Of a stretch of 64,000 nucleotides of DNA, positions 51,781 to 61,918 are shown in pieces; position 1 is the first letter of the stretch; the number at the start of each line of letters is the position of its first letter. The translations under genes and the position numbers were made by a program. Source of the stretch: Exiguobacterium aurantiacum (GTDB taxonomy: Bacteria > Bacillota > Bacilli > Exiguobacteriales > Exiguobacteriaceae); the NCBI RefSeq assembly GCF_024362205.1, contig NZ_CP101462.1:2469001-2533000 (forward strand), read 5' to 3'. A model generated the notes under the pieces. That model made no database searches. It saw only the letters and a program-made list of their open reading frames with translations, and had not been told where the DNA came from.

Positions 51781-52850
51781 AACGCATCGATTACAACGAG
51801 AACCCGTTCATCGTCATCTGGGAAGTGACGCGCGCCTGCGCGCTGTCGTGCGTCCATTGCCGGGCTGAGGCCCAATTCCACCGTTATCCGGGTGAACTCG
51901 ACACGGAGCAAGGCAAGGCTCTCATCCGCGACATCCGCGCGATGGACAACCCGATTCTCGTCTTCACCGGGGGCGATCCGCTCATGCGGGAAGACTTGTT
52001 CGAGTTGACGGAATATGCCGCCTCGCTCGGCATGCGCGTCTCGATGACCCCCTCGGCGACGCCACGCGTGACCCATGATGCCGTCAAACGGGCGAAAGAT
52101 GCCGGTTTGACACGCTGGGCGTTCTCGCTCGACGGTCCGGACGCCAAGTCGCACGACTATTTCCGTGGCACGCGCGGCAGTTTCGAACGGACGCTGCGCG
52201 GCATCTCTTACTTCCGGGAAGAAGGGATGTCGTTCCAAATCAATACGACGGTCACGGAATATAACGTCGACCAACTCCCCGAGATCGCCAAGCTCGTCGG
52301 GGAACTCGGCGTCTCGGTATGGACGCTGTTCTTCCTCGTGCCGACCGGCCGCGGGTCGCTCCTGCAGCCGATTTCCCCGGAACGCCATGAAGACGTGCTC
52401 CGCTGGGCGTTCGCGTTGCAAGAGCACGTCCCGTTCATCATTTCGACGACCGAGGCCCAGTTTTACCGGCGCATCGCCCGGCAAGAGAACTTGAAACGAA
52501 AGCAGGTTGGATTGCCGCCCATCGGCCATCCGCATGACGACCTTGCCAAAGCGCCGCGCGGCACAAATGACGGGAACGGTTTCGTGTTCATTTCGCATAC
52601 GGGCGACGTGCAACCGTCCGGCTTTTTACCGATCACGTGCGGCAATGTGAAGGAGACACCGCTCGCCGAGATTTACCGGCACCACCCGGTCTTCAAATCG
52701 CTCCGTGATCCCGATACACACCACGGGAAATGCGGTTACTGTGAGTATCGTTACGTCTGCGGCGGTTCCCGGGCCCGCGCTTACGCTGTCACCGGCGACT
52801 ATAAAGCCGAGGAGCCATATTGTATCTATCAACCCGCACCCGTCTCCTAA
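51777..52850 (+). CDS. radical SAM/SPASM protein, heme-biosynthesis-like
   Basis: A 357-residue radical SAM enzyme. The cluster motif is CALSCVHC (CxxxCxxC, about residues 20-27), followed by VFTGGDPLMREDLF and SLDGPDAKSHDYFRGTRGSF. The C-terminal SPASM-type cysteines include CGNV and CGYCEYRYVCGG. It resembles the NirJ/AhbD-related group that modifies tetrapyrroles. Its ATG overlaps the hemY stop (ATGA), so the two are made together, which supports a heme-linked role; the reaction is not known. The frame opens upstream, but GGCGG before ATG 51777 fixes the start. Confidence 0.87.
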   Translation: MKRIDYNENPFIVIWEVTRACALSCVHCRAEAQFHRYPGELDTEQGKALIRDIRAMDNPILVFTGGDPLMREDLFELTEYAASLGMRVSMTPSATPRVTHDAVKRAKDAGLTRWAFSLDGPDAKSHDYFRGTRGSFERTLRGISYFREEGMSFQINTTVTEYNVDQLPEIAKLVGELGVSVWTLFFLVPTGRGSLLQPISPERHEDVLRWAFALQEHVPFIISTTEAQFYRRIARQENLKRKQVGLPPIGHPHDDLAKAPRGTNDGNGFVFISHTGDVQPSGFLPITCGNVKETPLAEIYRHHPVFKSLRDPDTHHGKCGYCEYRYVCGGSRARAYAVTGDYKAEEPYCIYQPAPVS

Positions 52851-52851
52851 A

Positions 52852-52882
52852 CAAAGAGCGCCGGCATAGCCAGCGCTCTTTC
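52852..52882. terminator. terminator after the radical SAM gene
   Basis: Stem AAAGAGCGC/GCGCTCTTT with inner GGC/GCC pairs; it lies just before the end of converging clpB and may serve both. Confidence 0.8.
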
Positions 52883-52887
52883 AATGT

Positions 52888-55479
52888 TTAATGCGTCACC
52901 GTCGCGGGACGAAGCGTCAACTCGCCTTTCTCGACATCGATGACGACCGTCTGGCCGTCCTCGATGTCTCCGGCGAGGATACTGCGGGCGAGTTTCGTCT
53001 CAATCGTCCGTTGCACGTACCGGTTGATTGGACGGGCCCCGAACTGAGGCTCGTACGCCTCGTCGGCGATGAACACTTTCGCGGCATCGGTGATTTCGAT
53101 TCGAATCGAGCGGGCCGTCAAACGACTACCCATGCGCGCGACCGCTTTCTCGACGATTTGACCGATTTGAGCCCGGGTGAGCGGATGGAACAAAATCGTC
53201 TCATCGACCCGGTTCAAAAACTCGGGTCGGAAGTGGCGGCGGAGCCGCTCGATGACTTGGCGTTCTTCCGCCTCATCGATGACGCCATCTTTCGCCGCCT
53301 CAAGCAAGATGTCCGCCCCGATGTTCGACGTCATAATGACAATCGTGTTCTTGAAGTCGACGACACGTCCGTGCGAGTCGGTCAAGCGCCCGTCATCGAG
53401 CAGTTGCAACAAGATGTTGAACACGTCGGCGTGGGCTTTCTCGACCTCGTCGAGCAGGAGCACCGAATACGGGCTACGGCGGACCGCTTCCGTCAATTGA
53501 CCGCCTTCTTCGTAGCCGATGTATCCTGGAGGTGCCCCGACGAGACGCGATACGGCGTGTTTCTCCATATACTCACTCATGTCGAGACGGACGATATGGT
53601 CTTCCGAGTCGAACATCGCTTCGGCGAGCGCTTTTCCGAGTTCGGTCTTCCCGACCCCGGTCGGTCCGAGGAATAAGAAGGAACCAATCGGCCGGTTCGG
53701 ATCTTTGATGCCGGCCCGGGCCCGGATGACGGCGTCACTGACGAGTCGAATCGCATCGTCTTGTCCGAAGACGCGTTGATGGAGTACCGTCTCGAGATTG
53801 AGCAACTTATCGCGCTCGCCTTCGGTCAATTTCGTCACCGGGATGCCCGTCCATTTCGAGACGACTTCGGCGATTTCTTCCTCGGTCACTTCTTCGCGGA
53901 CGAGTTCACGTGTCACCGACCCAGCGAGCCGTTCCGCTTCCGCGAGCTCGCGCTCGAGTTCCGGGATGCGCCCATATTTGAGCTCGGAGGCCCGGTTCAA
54001 GTCGTAGCGGCTCTCGGCTTCTTGCAGTTCAAGTTTCACTTTTTCCAAGTCGCCGCGGATGTGTTGCACACGATGGGTCGACTCTTTCTCGTTCTCCCAG
54101 CGGAGTCGAAGCGCATCCGACTGCTCCCGCATCGAGGCGAGTTCTTGCTGCAGCGCATCGAGTCGTTTCTTCGAGGCGTCATCACTCTCTTTCTTCAAGG
54201 CCGCCTCTTCGATTTCGAGCTGCATGACGCGACGCACGAGTTCGTCGAGTTCGGCCGGCATCGATTCCATCTCCGTCCGAATCATCGCGCACGACTCGTC
54301 GACGAGGTCGATTGCCTTGTCCGGCATGAACCGGTCGGTGATATAGCGGTTCGACAATACGGCCGCCGCGACGAGCGCGTTGTCGTGAATGCGGACACCG
54401 TGGTGAATCTCGAAGCGTTCTTTCAAGCCACGTAAAATCGACACCGTGTCTTCGACGTCCGGTTCGTCGACGAGCACTTGTTGAAAACGGCGCTCAAGTG
54501 CCGGGTCCTTCTCGATATATTGGCGATACTCATCGAGTGTCGTCGCGCCAATGCAATGGAGTTCGCCGCGGGCGAGCATCGGTTTGAGCATGTTCCCGGC
54601 ATCCATCGCCCCTTCGGACTTGCCGGCCCCGACGATCGTATGCAGTTCATCGATGAAGAGGATGATTTTCCCTGCCGCTTCTTTCACTTCGTTCAAGACG
54701 GCTTGGAGCCGCTCTTCGAATTCGCCACGATACTTGGCACCGGCGACGAGCGAACTCATATCGAGACTGAAAATCGTCTTGTCTTTCAAGCTCTCCGGCA
54801 CGTCGCCGCGGACGATCCGTTGGGCAAGTCCTTCGACGATTGCCGTCTTCCCGACACCCGGTTCTCCGATCAAGACCGGGTTGTTTTTCGTCTTCCGACT
54901 CAAGATGCGGATGACGCGCCGAATTTCGCTGTCGCGCCCGATGACGGGATCGATCTTCCCGGTCTTCACTTCTTGAATCAAGTCGCGCCCGTACTTCGTC
55001 AAGACGTCATATGTTGCTTCCGGTGACTTTGACGTGATGCGCCGATTGCCACGGACGGCGACGAGCGCCTCACGTAATCTCTCCTCGGTCACACCTTTTC
55101 GTTCGAGCATGCTTTGCGCTTGGCTCTTGTTCATGATGATGCCGAGCAGGACGTGCTCGACCGAGACATACTCGTCACTCATGCCTGTCGCTTCACGCTC
55201 CGCTGTCGTCAATACGTTCAACAGCGAGGCCGAGATCATCGGTGTCGTCGGCGTTTGAAGCTTCGGCGCGTTTTTAAGCGCCATCGCGACTTCGGCCTCG
55301 ATGTCGGCGACGCTCAGCTCCATTTTTTGCAGGAGGAGCGGTGCAATGCCGTCCGTTTGTGAAATCATCGACGCCAAGACGTGCCATTCATTCATCTCGC
55401 TATGGTGGTACTGTTTCGCAAGTGCCTGCGAGCTGACGATGCCTTCATGTGCTTTATCGGTAAATCGATTGAAATCCAT
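52888..55479 (-). CDS. clpB: ATP-dependent disaggregase ClpB
   Basis: An 863-residue Hsp100 chaperone that frees proteins from aggregates with DnaK. In order: the N domain (about 1-150), the first AAA module with Walker [10 protein letters not shown] and Walker [10 protein letters not shown], the coiled-coil middle domain (about 400-530, rich in E/R/L), and the second AAA module with GPTGVGKTE and [11 protein letters not shown], plus the sensor-2 [10 protein letters not shown]. The length and middle domain separate it from ClpC. It follows a dnaJ-like gene in one operon under a CtsR box. Confidence 0.97.
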   Translation of the reverse strand: MDFNRFTDKAHEGIVSSQALAKQYHHSEMNEWHVLASMISQTDGIAPLLLQKMELSVADIEAEVAMALKNAPKLQTPTTPMISASLLNVLTTAEREATGMSDEYVSVEHVLLGIIMNKSQAQSMLERKGVTEERLREALVAVRGNRRITSKSPEATYDVLTKYGRDLIQEVKTGKIDPVIGRDSEIRRVIRILSRKTKNNPVLIGEPGVGKTAIVEGLAQRIVRGDVPESLKDKTIFSLDMSSLVAGAKYRGEFEERLQAVLNEVKEAAGKIILFIDELHTIVGAGKSEGAMDAGNMLKPMLARGELHCIGATTLDEYRQYIEKDPALERRFQQVLVDEPDVEDTVSILRGLKERFEIHHGVRIHDNALVAAAVLSNRYITDRFMPDKAIDLVDESCAMIRTEMESMPAELDELVRRVMQLEIEEAALKKESDDASKKRLDALQQELASMREQSDALRLRWENEKESTHRVQHIRGDLEKVKLELQEAESRYDLNRASELKYGRIPELERELAEAERLAGSVTRELVREEVTEEEIAEVVSKWTGIPVTKLTEGERDKLLNLETVLHQRVFGQDDAIRLVSDAVIRARAGIKDPNRPIGSFLFLGPTGVGKTELGKALAEAMFDSEDHIVRLDMSEYMEKHAVSRLVGAPPGYIGYEEGGQLTEAVRRSPYSVLLLDEVEKAHADVFNILLQLLDDGRLTDSHGRVVDFKNTIVIMTSNIGADILLEAAKDGVIDEAEERQVIERLRRHFRPEFLNRVDETILFHPLTRAQIGQIVEKAVARMGSRLTARSIRIEITDAAKVFIADEAYEPQFGARPINRYVQRTIETKLARSILAGDIEDGQTVVIDVEKGELTLRPATVTH

Positions 55480-55497
55480 TCTGCTTCCTCCTTAGGC

Positions 55498-56361
55498 TCA
55501 GCGTTCGAGTTGTTCGTAAACAGATCGGTGGGCGGCGTCTAGCGGCAAATCAACTTCGAGTTGGACGAAGAGATCCGATCGGACTTTCGAGGCGGTCATG
55601 AACCCACGTCCCGGGATGCGCATCCGTTGACCAGGGCGTGACCCTGGTTTGACTTTCAATTTGACTCGACCGCCATCGAGTGTCGCTACGACGACCTCCG
55701 TGCCGTCGAGGAAAGCGAGCGGACGCAATCGTTTGACGGTGATGACGTTCGCTCCTTCACGCCGGTACGTGTCGTCATCAGTGAAGTGGAGCTCGACATA
55801 CACGTCGCCTCGGTCGCCCGACTGTCCGACTTTGCTGCTCTTGCCTTTGAGCCTTAGCTTTTGTCCTTCGTGGGCACCTTGCGGAATTTTGACATTGACC
55901 GTCCCCGACTGTAGCCGCAGACTCACTTTGGCATCACTCGTCAACTGACTGAGCGGGACGTTGACCCGGACCGTCTCATCGAGGTCTTCTTCGACTGCCT
56001 GGTCAAAGAAACTGCCGAACATATCCTCGAACCCGAATGTCCGCGACGTCGTCCGTGACCCGCCGCCGAATTGACGGAACAAGTCCTCGAACTGAGCCGA
56101 TCCTTCCCCGTACCCATCGCCGCTGTATCCTCCGCCGAATGTCGGTCCATCCGGACTTCCGTAACGGTCGTAGTTCGCTTTCTTGTCAGGATCGCTCAAC
56201 ACATCGAACGCCTCTTGAATCGCTTTAAACTTGTCTTGGGCACCCGGGTCTTTGTTCACATCCGGATGGTATTGTTTCGCTAACTTTCGATACGCTCGTT
56301 TTATGTCCTGGTCAGATGCCTGCTTCGGCACGCCAAGGACGTCATAATAGTTTTTTGCCAT
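55498..56361 (-). CDS. DnaJ/CbpA-like co-chaperone
   Basis: A 287-residue Hsp40 protein with an N-terminal J domain (HPD at about residues 32-34), a Gly/Phe-rich linker (about 73-115) and two C-terminal substrate-binding barrels. The zinc-finger cysteines of true DnaJ are absent, so it is of the CbpA (type II) kind. It is the first gene of an operon with clpB, suggesting it delivers aggregates to the DnaK-ClpB pair. No GrpE or DnaK gene is near. Confidence 0.92.
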   Translation of the reverse strand: MAKNYYDVLGVPKQASDQDIKRAYRKLAKQYHPDVNKDPGAQDKFKAIQEAFDVLSDPDKKANYDRYGSPDGPTFGGGYSGDGYGEGSAQFEDLFRQFGGGSRTTSRTFGFEDMFGSFFDQAVEEDLDETVRVNVPLSQLTSDAKVSLRLQSGTVNVKIPQGAHEGQKLRLKGKSSKVGQSGDRGDVYVELHFTDDDTYRREGANVITVKRLRPLAFLDGTEVVVATLDGGRVKLKVKPGSRPGQRMRIPGRGFMTASKVRSDLFVQLEVDLPLDAAHRSVYEQLER

Positions 56362-56404
56362 CTCGTTTCACCTCACCTATCCCTTTCCCGATTCTGTTAA
56401 GTCT

Positions 56405-56434
56405 ATTCTACCGATTTGGTCAAAGAAGGTCAAA
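56405..56434 (-). promoter_or_regulatory. promoter with CtsR operator, dnaJ-like/clpB operon
   Basis: TTGACC, 17 bases, TAGAAT on the minus strand. The plus-strand sequence GGTCAAAGAAGGTCAAA at 56418-56434 is an exact CtsR heptad repeat (GGTCAAA-3-GGTCAAA) covering the -35 region. It implies class III heat-shock control. Confidence 0.9.
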
Positions 56435-56458
56435 GAATTTCCTCGTTACTTGTCATAC

Positions 56459-56498
56459 GAAAAAAAGAAGGCATTCGTTTCATCACGATGCCTTCTTA
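56459..56498 (-). terminator. terminator of camS
   Basis: Stem AAGAAGGCAT/ATGCCTTCTT followed by a T-rich end on the minus strand. Confidence 0.85.
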
Positions 56499-56502
56499 TC
56501 GG

Positions 56503-57675
56503 TTAGAAATATACTTTCGGACTATCCATGCCCTCTTCAAACACGATCGTCACTTCTTGCTGGCCACCGAGTGAGGTGACGTTGATCCGGACCGGTACGT
56601 TCCGATTGTATTCCCAGCGGTTCTCGAGCAGACCGACGACGTGCTGGGTGAACCCGACGAGTTCCGCCCGGCTATAAAACTGGATCGGAATGTCGATCTC
56701 GATGCGTGACAATTCCCCGTTCTGATAAAACCCTTTGCCGATCATCCCACTAAAATCAGGGAACACATCGGCAATCCGGTCGCTGAAGAGAGAGAATTTT
56801 TGAGCGTCATCGCGCACTTCCGTCGTCGCTTTGGCGGACGGGAAGTAATAATACGTCTCGTCGACATCTTTCCAGTCGCCTGCCGTCACCTCGCCAGCCG
56901 TGCCCACGAATGCCGATTTGACATAGTTCCCTGGTGTCGGTGATCCTTGTGACGCTTTCATATACAGGGCGACGTTGATGTCGAGGTCTTTGAAGTCCTC
57001 GCGTTTGCGTAACTGGGCGACGAGTTCATTCGCCATGCGCTCTCCTTCGGCAATGACTTTCTTCTCGTCAAGCTTCTCCGTATACGTTGGACCGAAATTC
57101 GGCGCTTGGAACACATACTCCCGATTCAAAATCAAAGCGAACGAGACGCCACCGAGTTGATAGCCACTATCCGTTTTCGTCATATAGTTTTGTTCGACAA
57201 GCGACGCCAAATAAAGCGGCGACTCTTTATTCGCCTCGACGAACTGGTCTTCGGCCACTTCGGCGGTCCCGTTAGCGTACGCCGGGTTTAGCGGAACGAG
57301 ACCTTCTGACGTTTTATCTTTACGGCCAAGCAGACGCGATACATCTTCACTCGTCAACAGCTGTCCTTCTTGATACGCATAGTTTTCTGGTTTGAATGCG
57401 CCGGTCGAATGACGCATGAGTCCGAGCTCGACTTCTTCAAGTTCAAGCGACGAACTCACTTGACGCTGGGCCAATCCTCGGGCTGCCGCTGGTTTGAACG
57501 GAATGACCATTTGGTAATACGAGTCGCGCGCCTCGATCGCTTGTGTGACGCCCTCGGCCGCCGTCTCTTCACCCGTCGGCGTGACTTCCTCTTCCCCCAT
57601 TGGGATTTTCATAGAGCACCCGCCGAGAAAAACGGTCGCGGCGAGCGTTGGGATAATCAATTGTTTCCATTTCAT
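56503..57675 (-). CDS. camS: CamS family sex pheromone lipoprotein
   Basis: A 390-residue surface lipoprotein. The signal peptide ends at LGGC (Cys about residue 20), and the mature part matches the CamS family (Bacillus YerH), with RQVSSSLELEEVELGLMRHSTGAFKPENYAYQEGQLL. In staphylococci and enterococci such proteins yield a pheromone peptide from the signal sequence; in most Bacillota the function is unknown. In Bacillus it directly follows ligA, but here a surface-protein gene lies between. Confidence 0.9.
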   Translation of the reverse strand: MKWKQLIIPTLAATVFLGGCSMKIPMGEEEVTPTGEETAAEGVTQAIEARDSYYQMVIPFKPAAARGLAQRQVSSSLELEEVELGLMRHSTGAFKPENYAYQEGQLLTSEDVSRLLGRKDKTSEGLVPLNPAYANGTAEVAEDQFVEANKESPLYLASLVEQNYMTKTDSGYQLGGVSFALILNREYVFQAPNFGPTYTEKLDEKKVIAEGERMANELVAQLRKREDFKDLDINVALYMKASQGSPTPGNYVKSAFVGTAGEVTAGDWKDVDETYYYFPSAKATTEVRDDAQKFSLFSDRIADVFPDFSGMIGKGFYQNGELSRIEIDIPIQFYSRAELVGFTQHVVGLLENRWEYNRNVPVRINVTSLGGQQEVTIVFEEGMDSPKVYF

Positions 57676-57720
57676 CTATGTCTGAACTCCTTTGATGATT
57701 CAATTCGTTACACTTCGTCC

Positions 57721-57748
57721 ATTATAACAAAATCGTCCGTCGAAAAAA
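57721..57748 (-). promoter_or_regulatory. promoter of camS
   Basis: Extended -10 TGTTATAAT on the minus strand with a T-rich -35 region 16 bases upstream, about 45 bases before the start. Confidence 0.6.
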
Positions 57749-57782
57749 GTGTCGAAGCGGAATCAGTCCCGATTCACAGACA

Positions 57783-57812
57783 AGCACCCTTCAACTTGTG
57801 TTGAAGGGTGCT
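57783..57812 (-). terminator. terminator-like hairpin after the surface-protein gene
   Basis: A perfect 13-bp stem (57783-57795 with 57800-57812), 4 bases after the stop codon, but without a clear T run. Confidence 0.6.
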
Positions 57813-57816
57813 GAAG

Positions 57817-59676
57817 TCACGTTTTCGTGGATGGCCGGCGCCGATGTGTCAAAAACAAGAGGCCGAGCACGATCAAGACGAGACCAAGGACCGTCCCCCA
57901 TGTTTTGGTTGTACCGGTCATCGGCAACGTCGATTGGTCCGGCGTCACCGGATTCGTCGGTTCAGGCACGTAGATCGCATCATCTTCCCGTTCCGGAATC
58001 ATTTGTTTCACATGCACGGTCGCCTCGGCCGCTCGGGAAACACGCGCTTCACGATTGACCTCGAACGTGAACGTCGTCCGGTTTGTCAGCACCGCCCCGG
58101 CCCGCACGTCATAGGATGGCAAGAGCACTTTCTCCATCTCGAGTACGACCTCTTCGCCCGGGACGAGCCCGTTCTCGACTTCGGCAAGGGCCCGCATGCC
58201 GTCACGAAGTGTCTCGGTCGTCTCTCGTTGTTCCTCAGTCGTCAACGCCCCGCTCGTCCATTCGTCAAGGACGTCGACGAAGTACAACGTAACGTTCGAC
58301 GTGTTCGTGATCGTATACGTGTAACGAATCGTCTCACCTGGGTGCACCGTCTCTGGGCGCGCCGTCTTCGTAACCGTGAAATCGGCTTGGTTCAACAAGA
58401 CGATCTGTTGGCTCTCGGCGTCGATGACCCGTCCATAGGAATCGGTTGCGGCGACCCGGAACACGTTTCCGATTTCAGGGGCGTTCGTCCGGTCATAGTC
58501 GCTCGGAATCGTTAAATTGACCGTCGTCTCGACGCGGTCTCCTGCCGCGAGGCCGTTCTCCCCGATGAGCGCCATCAACTGCTCACGCACGTCGGCATTG
58601 AACGTTGCGACCGTTTGGCCGTCGATATCGCCGCTAAAGAACTCATCTTCGATGGAGGTGATCGTCAACGCGGTCTCACCTGTGTTCTCGATGACGAACG
58701 TATACGGAATCATTCCGCCAACGACGGCTTGGTCAATGTTCGCTTCTTTGCCGACCTCGAGTCCGATAGTTTCGTTCGGTACGACCGTGACGGTCGCCTC
58801 GGCACATTCGGCCGGAATCAATTCATCCGCTCCTTCGACACCAATACAAAACGTATTCGTCAAGTCCGTCTCACTTGTCACATCAGGTGCGAACACATCG
58901 AACTGGATTGTCGTCGTCCCGACCGGTATCGTCGAGAACGTCCAGTAGAAGGCAGGCGGTCCGCTCACAGTCGTCGGGGGTACCGAGCCTTCCGGACCGA
59001 GCACTTCAACCGAGTCTGCGACGACGGTCAACGCTTCCGGGACCGTGTTTGACACAGACAAGTTCTCAATCGGGGTACCCGTCACATCGATGACGAGCCG
59101 ATACGTCACCAAATCTCCGGCTAACACACGCTCGATCGGACCGTCGGCACTGAGTACCAATTGATCGATGTCGACGGCAGGGCTAGTAGGCGTTGTGGCC
59201 ACTTCATCTGTGACAGGTGGTTCTGGTTCCTCTGGTGCAGCCGGAACTTCAACGAGTGGAGGCTCGACCGGTGTGTCGACGTCCGGAACCGTCTCCATCC
59301 CGTCATTGCCCGGTTCAGTCGACTCGCCTGCAAGCTCCTCTACATGAAACACGTAGACGGCGTCCGGAAATGAATAAGGGACCCCTTCACCGTTATAGAG
59401 GGTGAGTTGATCAATCGTCGTCACGTCGACCTCTGTCACGTCAATCATGAATCGCCAAATTGTTGACGTTTCGCGCGCCCCATAATACGTCACGTCCTCA
59501 TAGACGAGGCTCGCTTCTTCGTACGTCTCGATTTCTTCGATGCTTAAATCAACTTGTGCGTAAATCGTGGTTGGTGTCATCGTCGTGTTCGCGTAAATAC
59601 CATGCGGTGCCCACATGCCAATTAATACGAGGACGAATGTGATGAGTGCAAAAGTGCGTCGGGTGGTGTTTCGCAT
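57817..59676 (-). CDS. LPxTG-anchored surface protein with DUF11-like repeats
   Basis: A 619-residue secreted protein. It has an N-terminal signal peptide (about residues 1-29, with basic RRT then a hydrophobic core ending near GIYA), a domain of about 85 residues, a Pro/Glu-rich linker (about 118-170), three DUF11-like repeats (for example VTKTARPETVHPGETIRYTYTI) and a sorting signal LPMTG near residue 585, followed by a hydrophobic helix and basic tail. One repeat holds two cysteines. A sortase should attach it to the cell wall. ATG 59676 follows GAGGAGGGG. Its ligand is unknown. Confidence 0.85.
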   Translation of the reverse strand: MRNTTRRTFALITFVLVLIGMWAPHGIYANTTMTPTTIYAQVDLSIEEIETYEEASLVYEDVTYYGARETSTIWRFMIDVTEVDVTTIDQLTLYNGEGVPYSFPDAVYVFHVEELAGESTEPGNDGMETVPDVDTPVEPPLVEVPAAPEEPEPPVTDEVATTPTSPAVDIDQLVLSADGPIERVLAGDLVTYRLVIDVTGTPIENLSVSNTVPEALTVVADSVEVLGPEGSVPPTTVSGPPAFYWTFSTIPVGTTTIQFDVFAPDVTSETDLTNTFCIGVEGADELIPAECAEATVTVVPNETIGLEVGKEANIDQAVVGGMIPYTFVIENTGETALTITSIEDEFFSGDIDGQTVATFNADVREQLMALIGENGLAAGDRVETTVNLTIPSDYDRTNAPEIGNVFRVAATDSYGRVIDAESQQIVLLNQADFTVTKTARPETVHPGETIRYTYTITNTSNVTLYFVDVLDEWTSGALTTEEQRETTETLRDGMRALAEVENGLVPGEEVVLEMEKVLLPSYDVRAGAVLTNRTTFTFEVNREARVSRAAEATVHVKQMIPEREDDAIYVPEPTNPVTPDQSTLPMTGTTKTWGTVLGLVLIVLGLLFLTHRRRPSTKT

Positions 59677-59682
59677 GCTGGT

Positions 59683-59759
59683 CCCCTCCTCTAAGGTGTC
59701 TTCCAAACTGTGACGAATGTCTGCGATGACACGCTCCGGCACGGGGGAGAGTTAGAGGA
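59683..59759 (-). promoter_or_regulatory. possible ribosome-site-sequestering leader
   Basis: In the leader of the surface protein TCCTCTAA (59752-59759) pairs fully with TTAGAGGA (59687-59694) of the ribosome site, and CCCC near 59744 can pair with its GGGG. The loop is 57 bases and has its own small hairpins. Such pairing would hide the ribosome site. This is a structure prediction by eye. Confidence 0.4.
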
Positions 59760-59884
59760 TGATTGTGCGCGAGTCGTGGTGTAAGTTCTTGGTGTCAGAA
59801 GATTATTTGTACATACTATTCATTACCCTTCACACGTTCCGGCGAACCCGGCGCTCTCTCAAAACCGTTAAAAATCAGGTCAAT

Positions 59885-59909
59885 GAAAAAAGCCCTCCCT
59901 TAGGAGGAC
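59885..59909 (-). terminator. terminator of ligA
   Basis: Short stem CCTCC/GGAGG followed by GCTTTTTT on the minus strand, 6 bases after ligA. Confidence 0.75.
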
Positions 59910-59914
59910 CTCGT

Positions 59915-61918
<2,004 letters not shown>

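Noticed and set aside
51549-52613. 354-codon open frame on the minus strand
   Set aside because: Antisense to the radical SAM gene, rich in Arg, His and Gly as expected for a shadow frame in this base composition.
52891-53676. 261-codon plus-strand frame opposite clpB
   Set aside because: Shadow of the conserved clpB frame; no start signals or recognisable motifs.
59677-59742. 22-codon upstream extension of the surface protein
   Set aside because: It starts at a GTG without ribosome site; the signal peptide begins at ATG 59676 after GAGGAGGGG.
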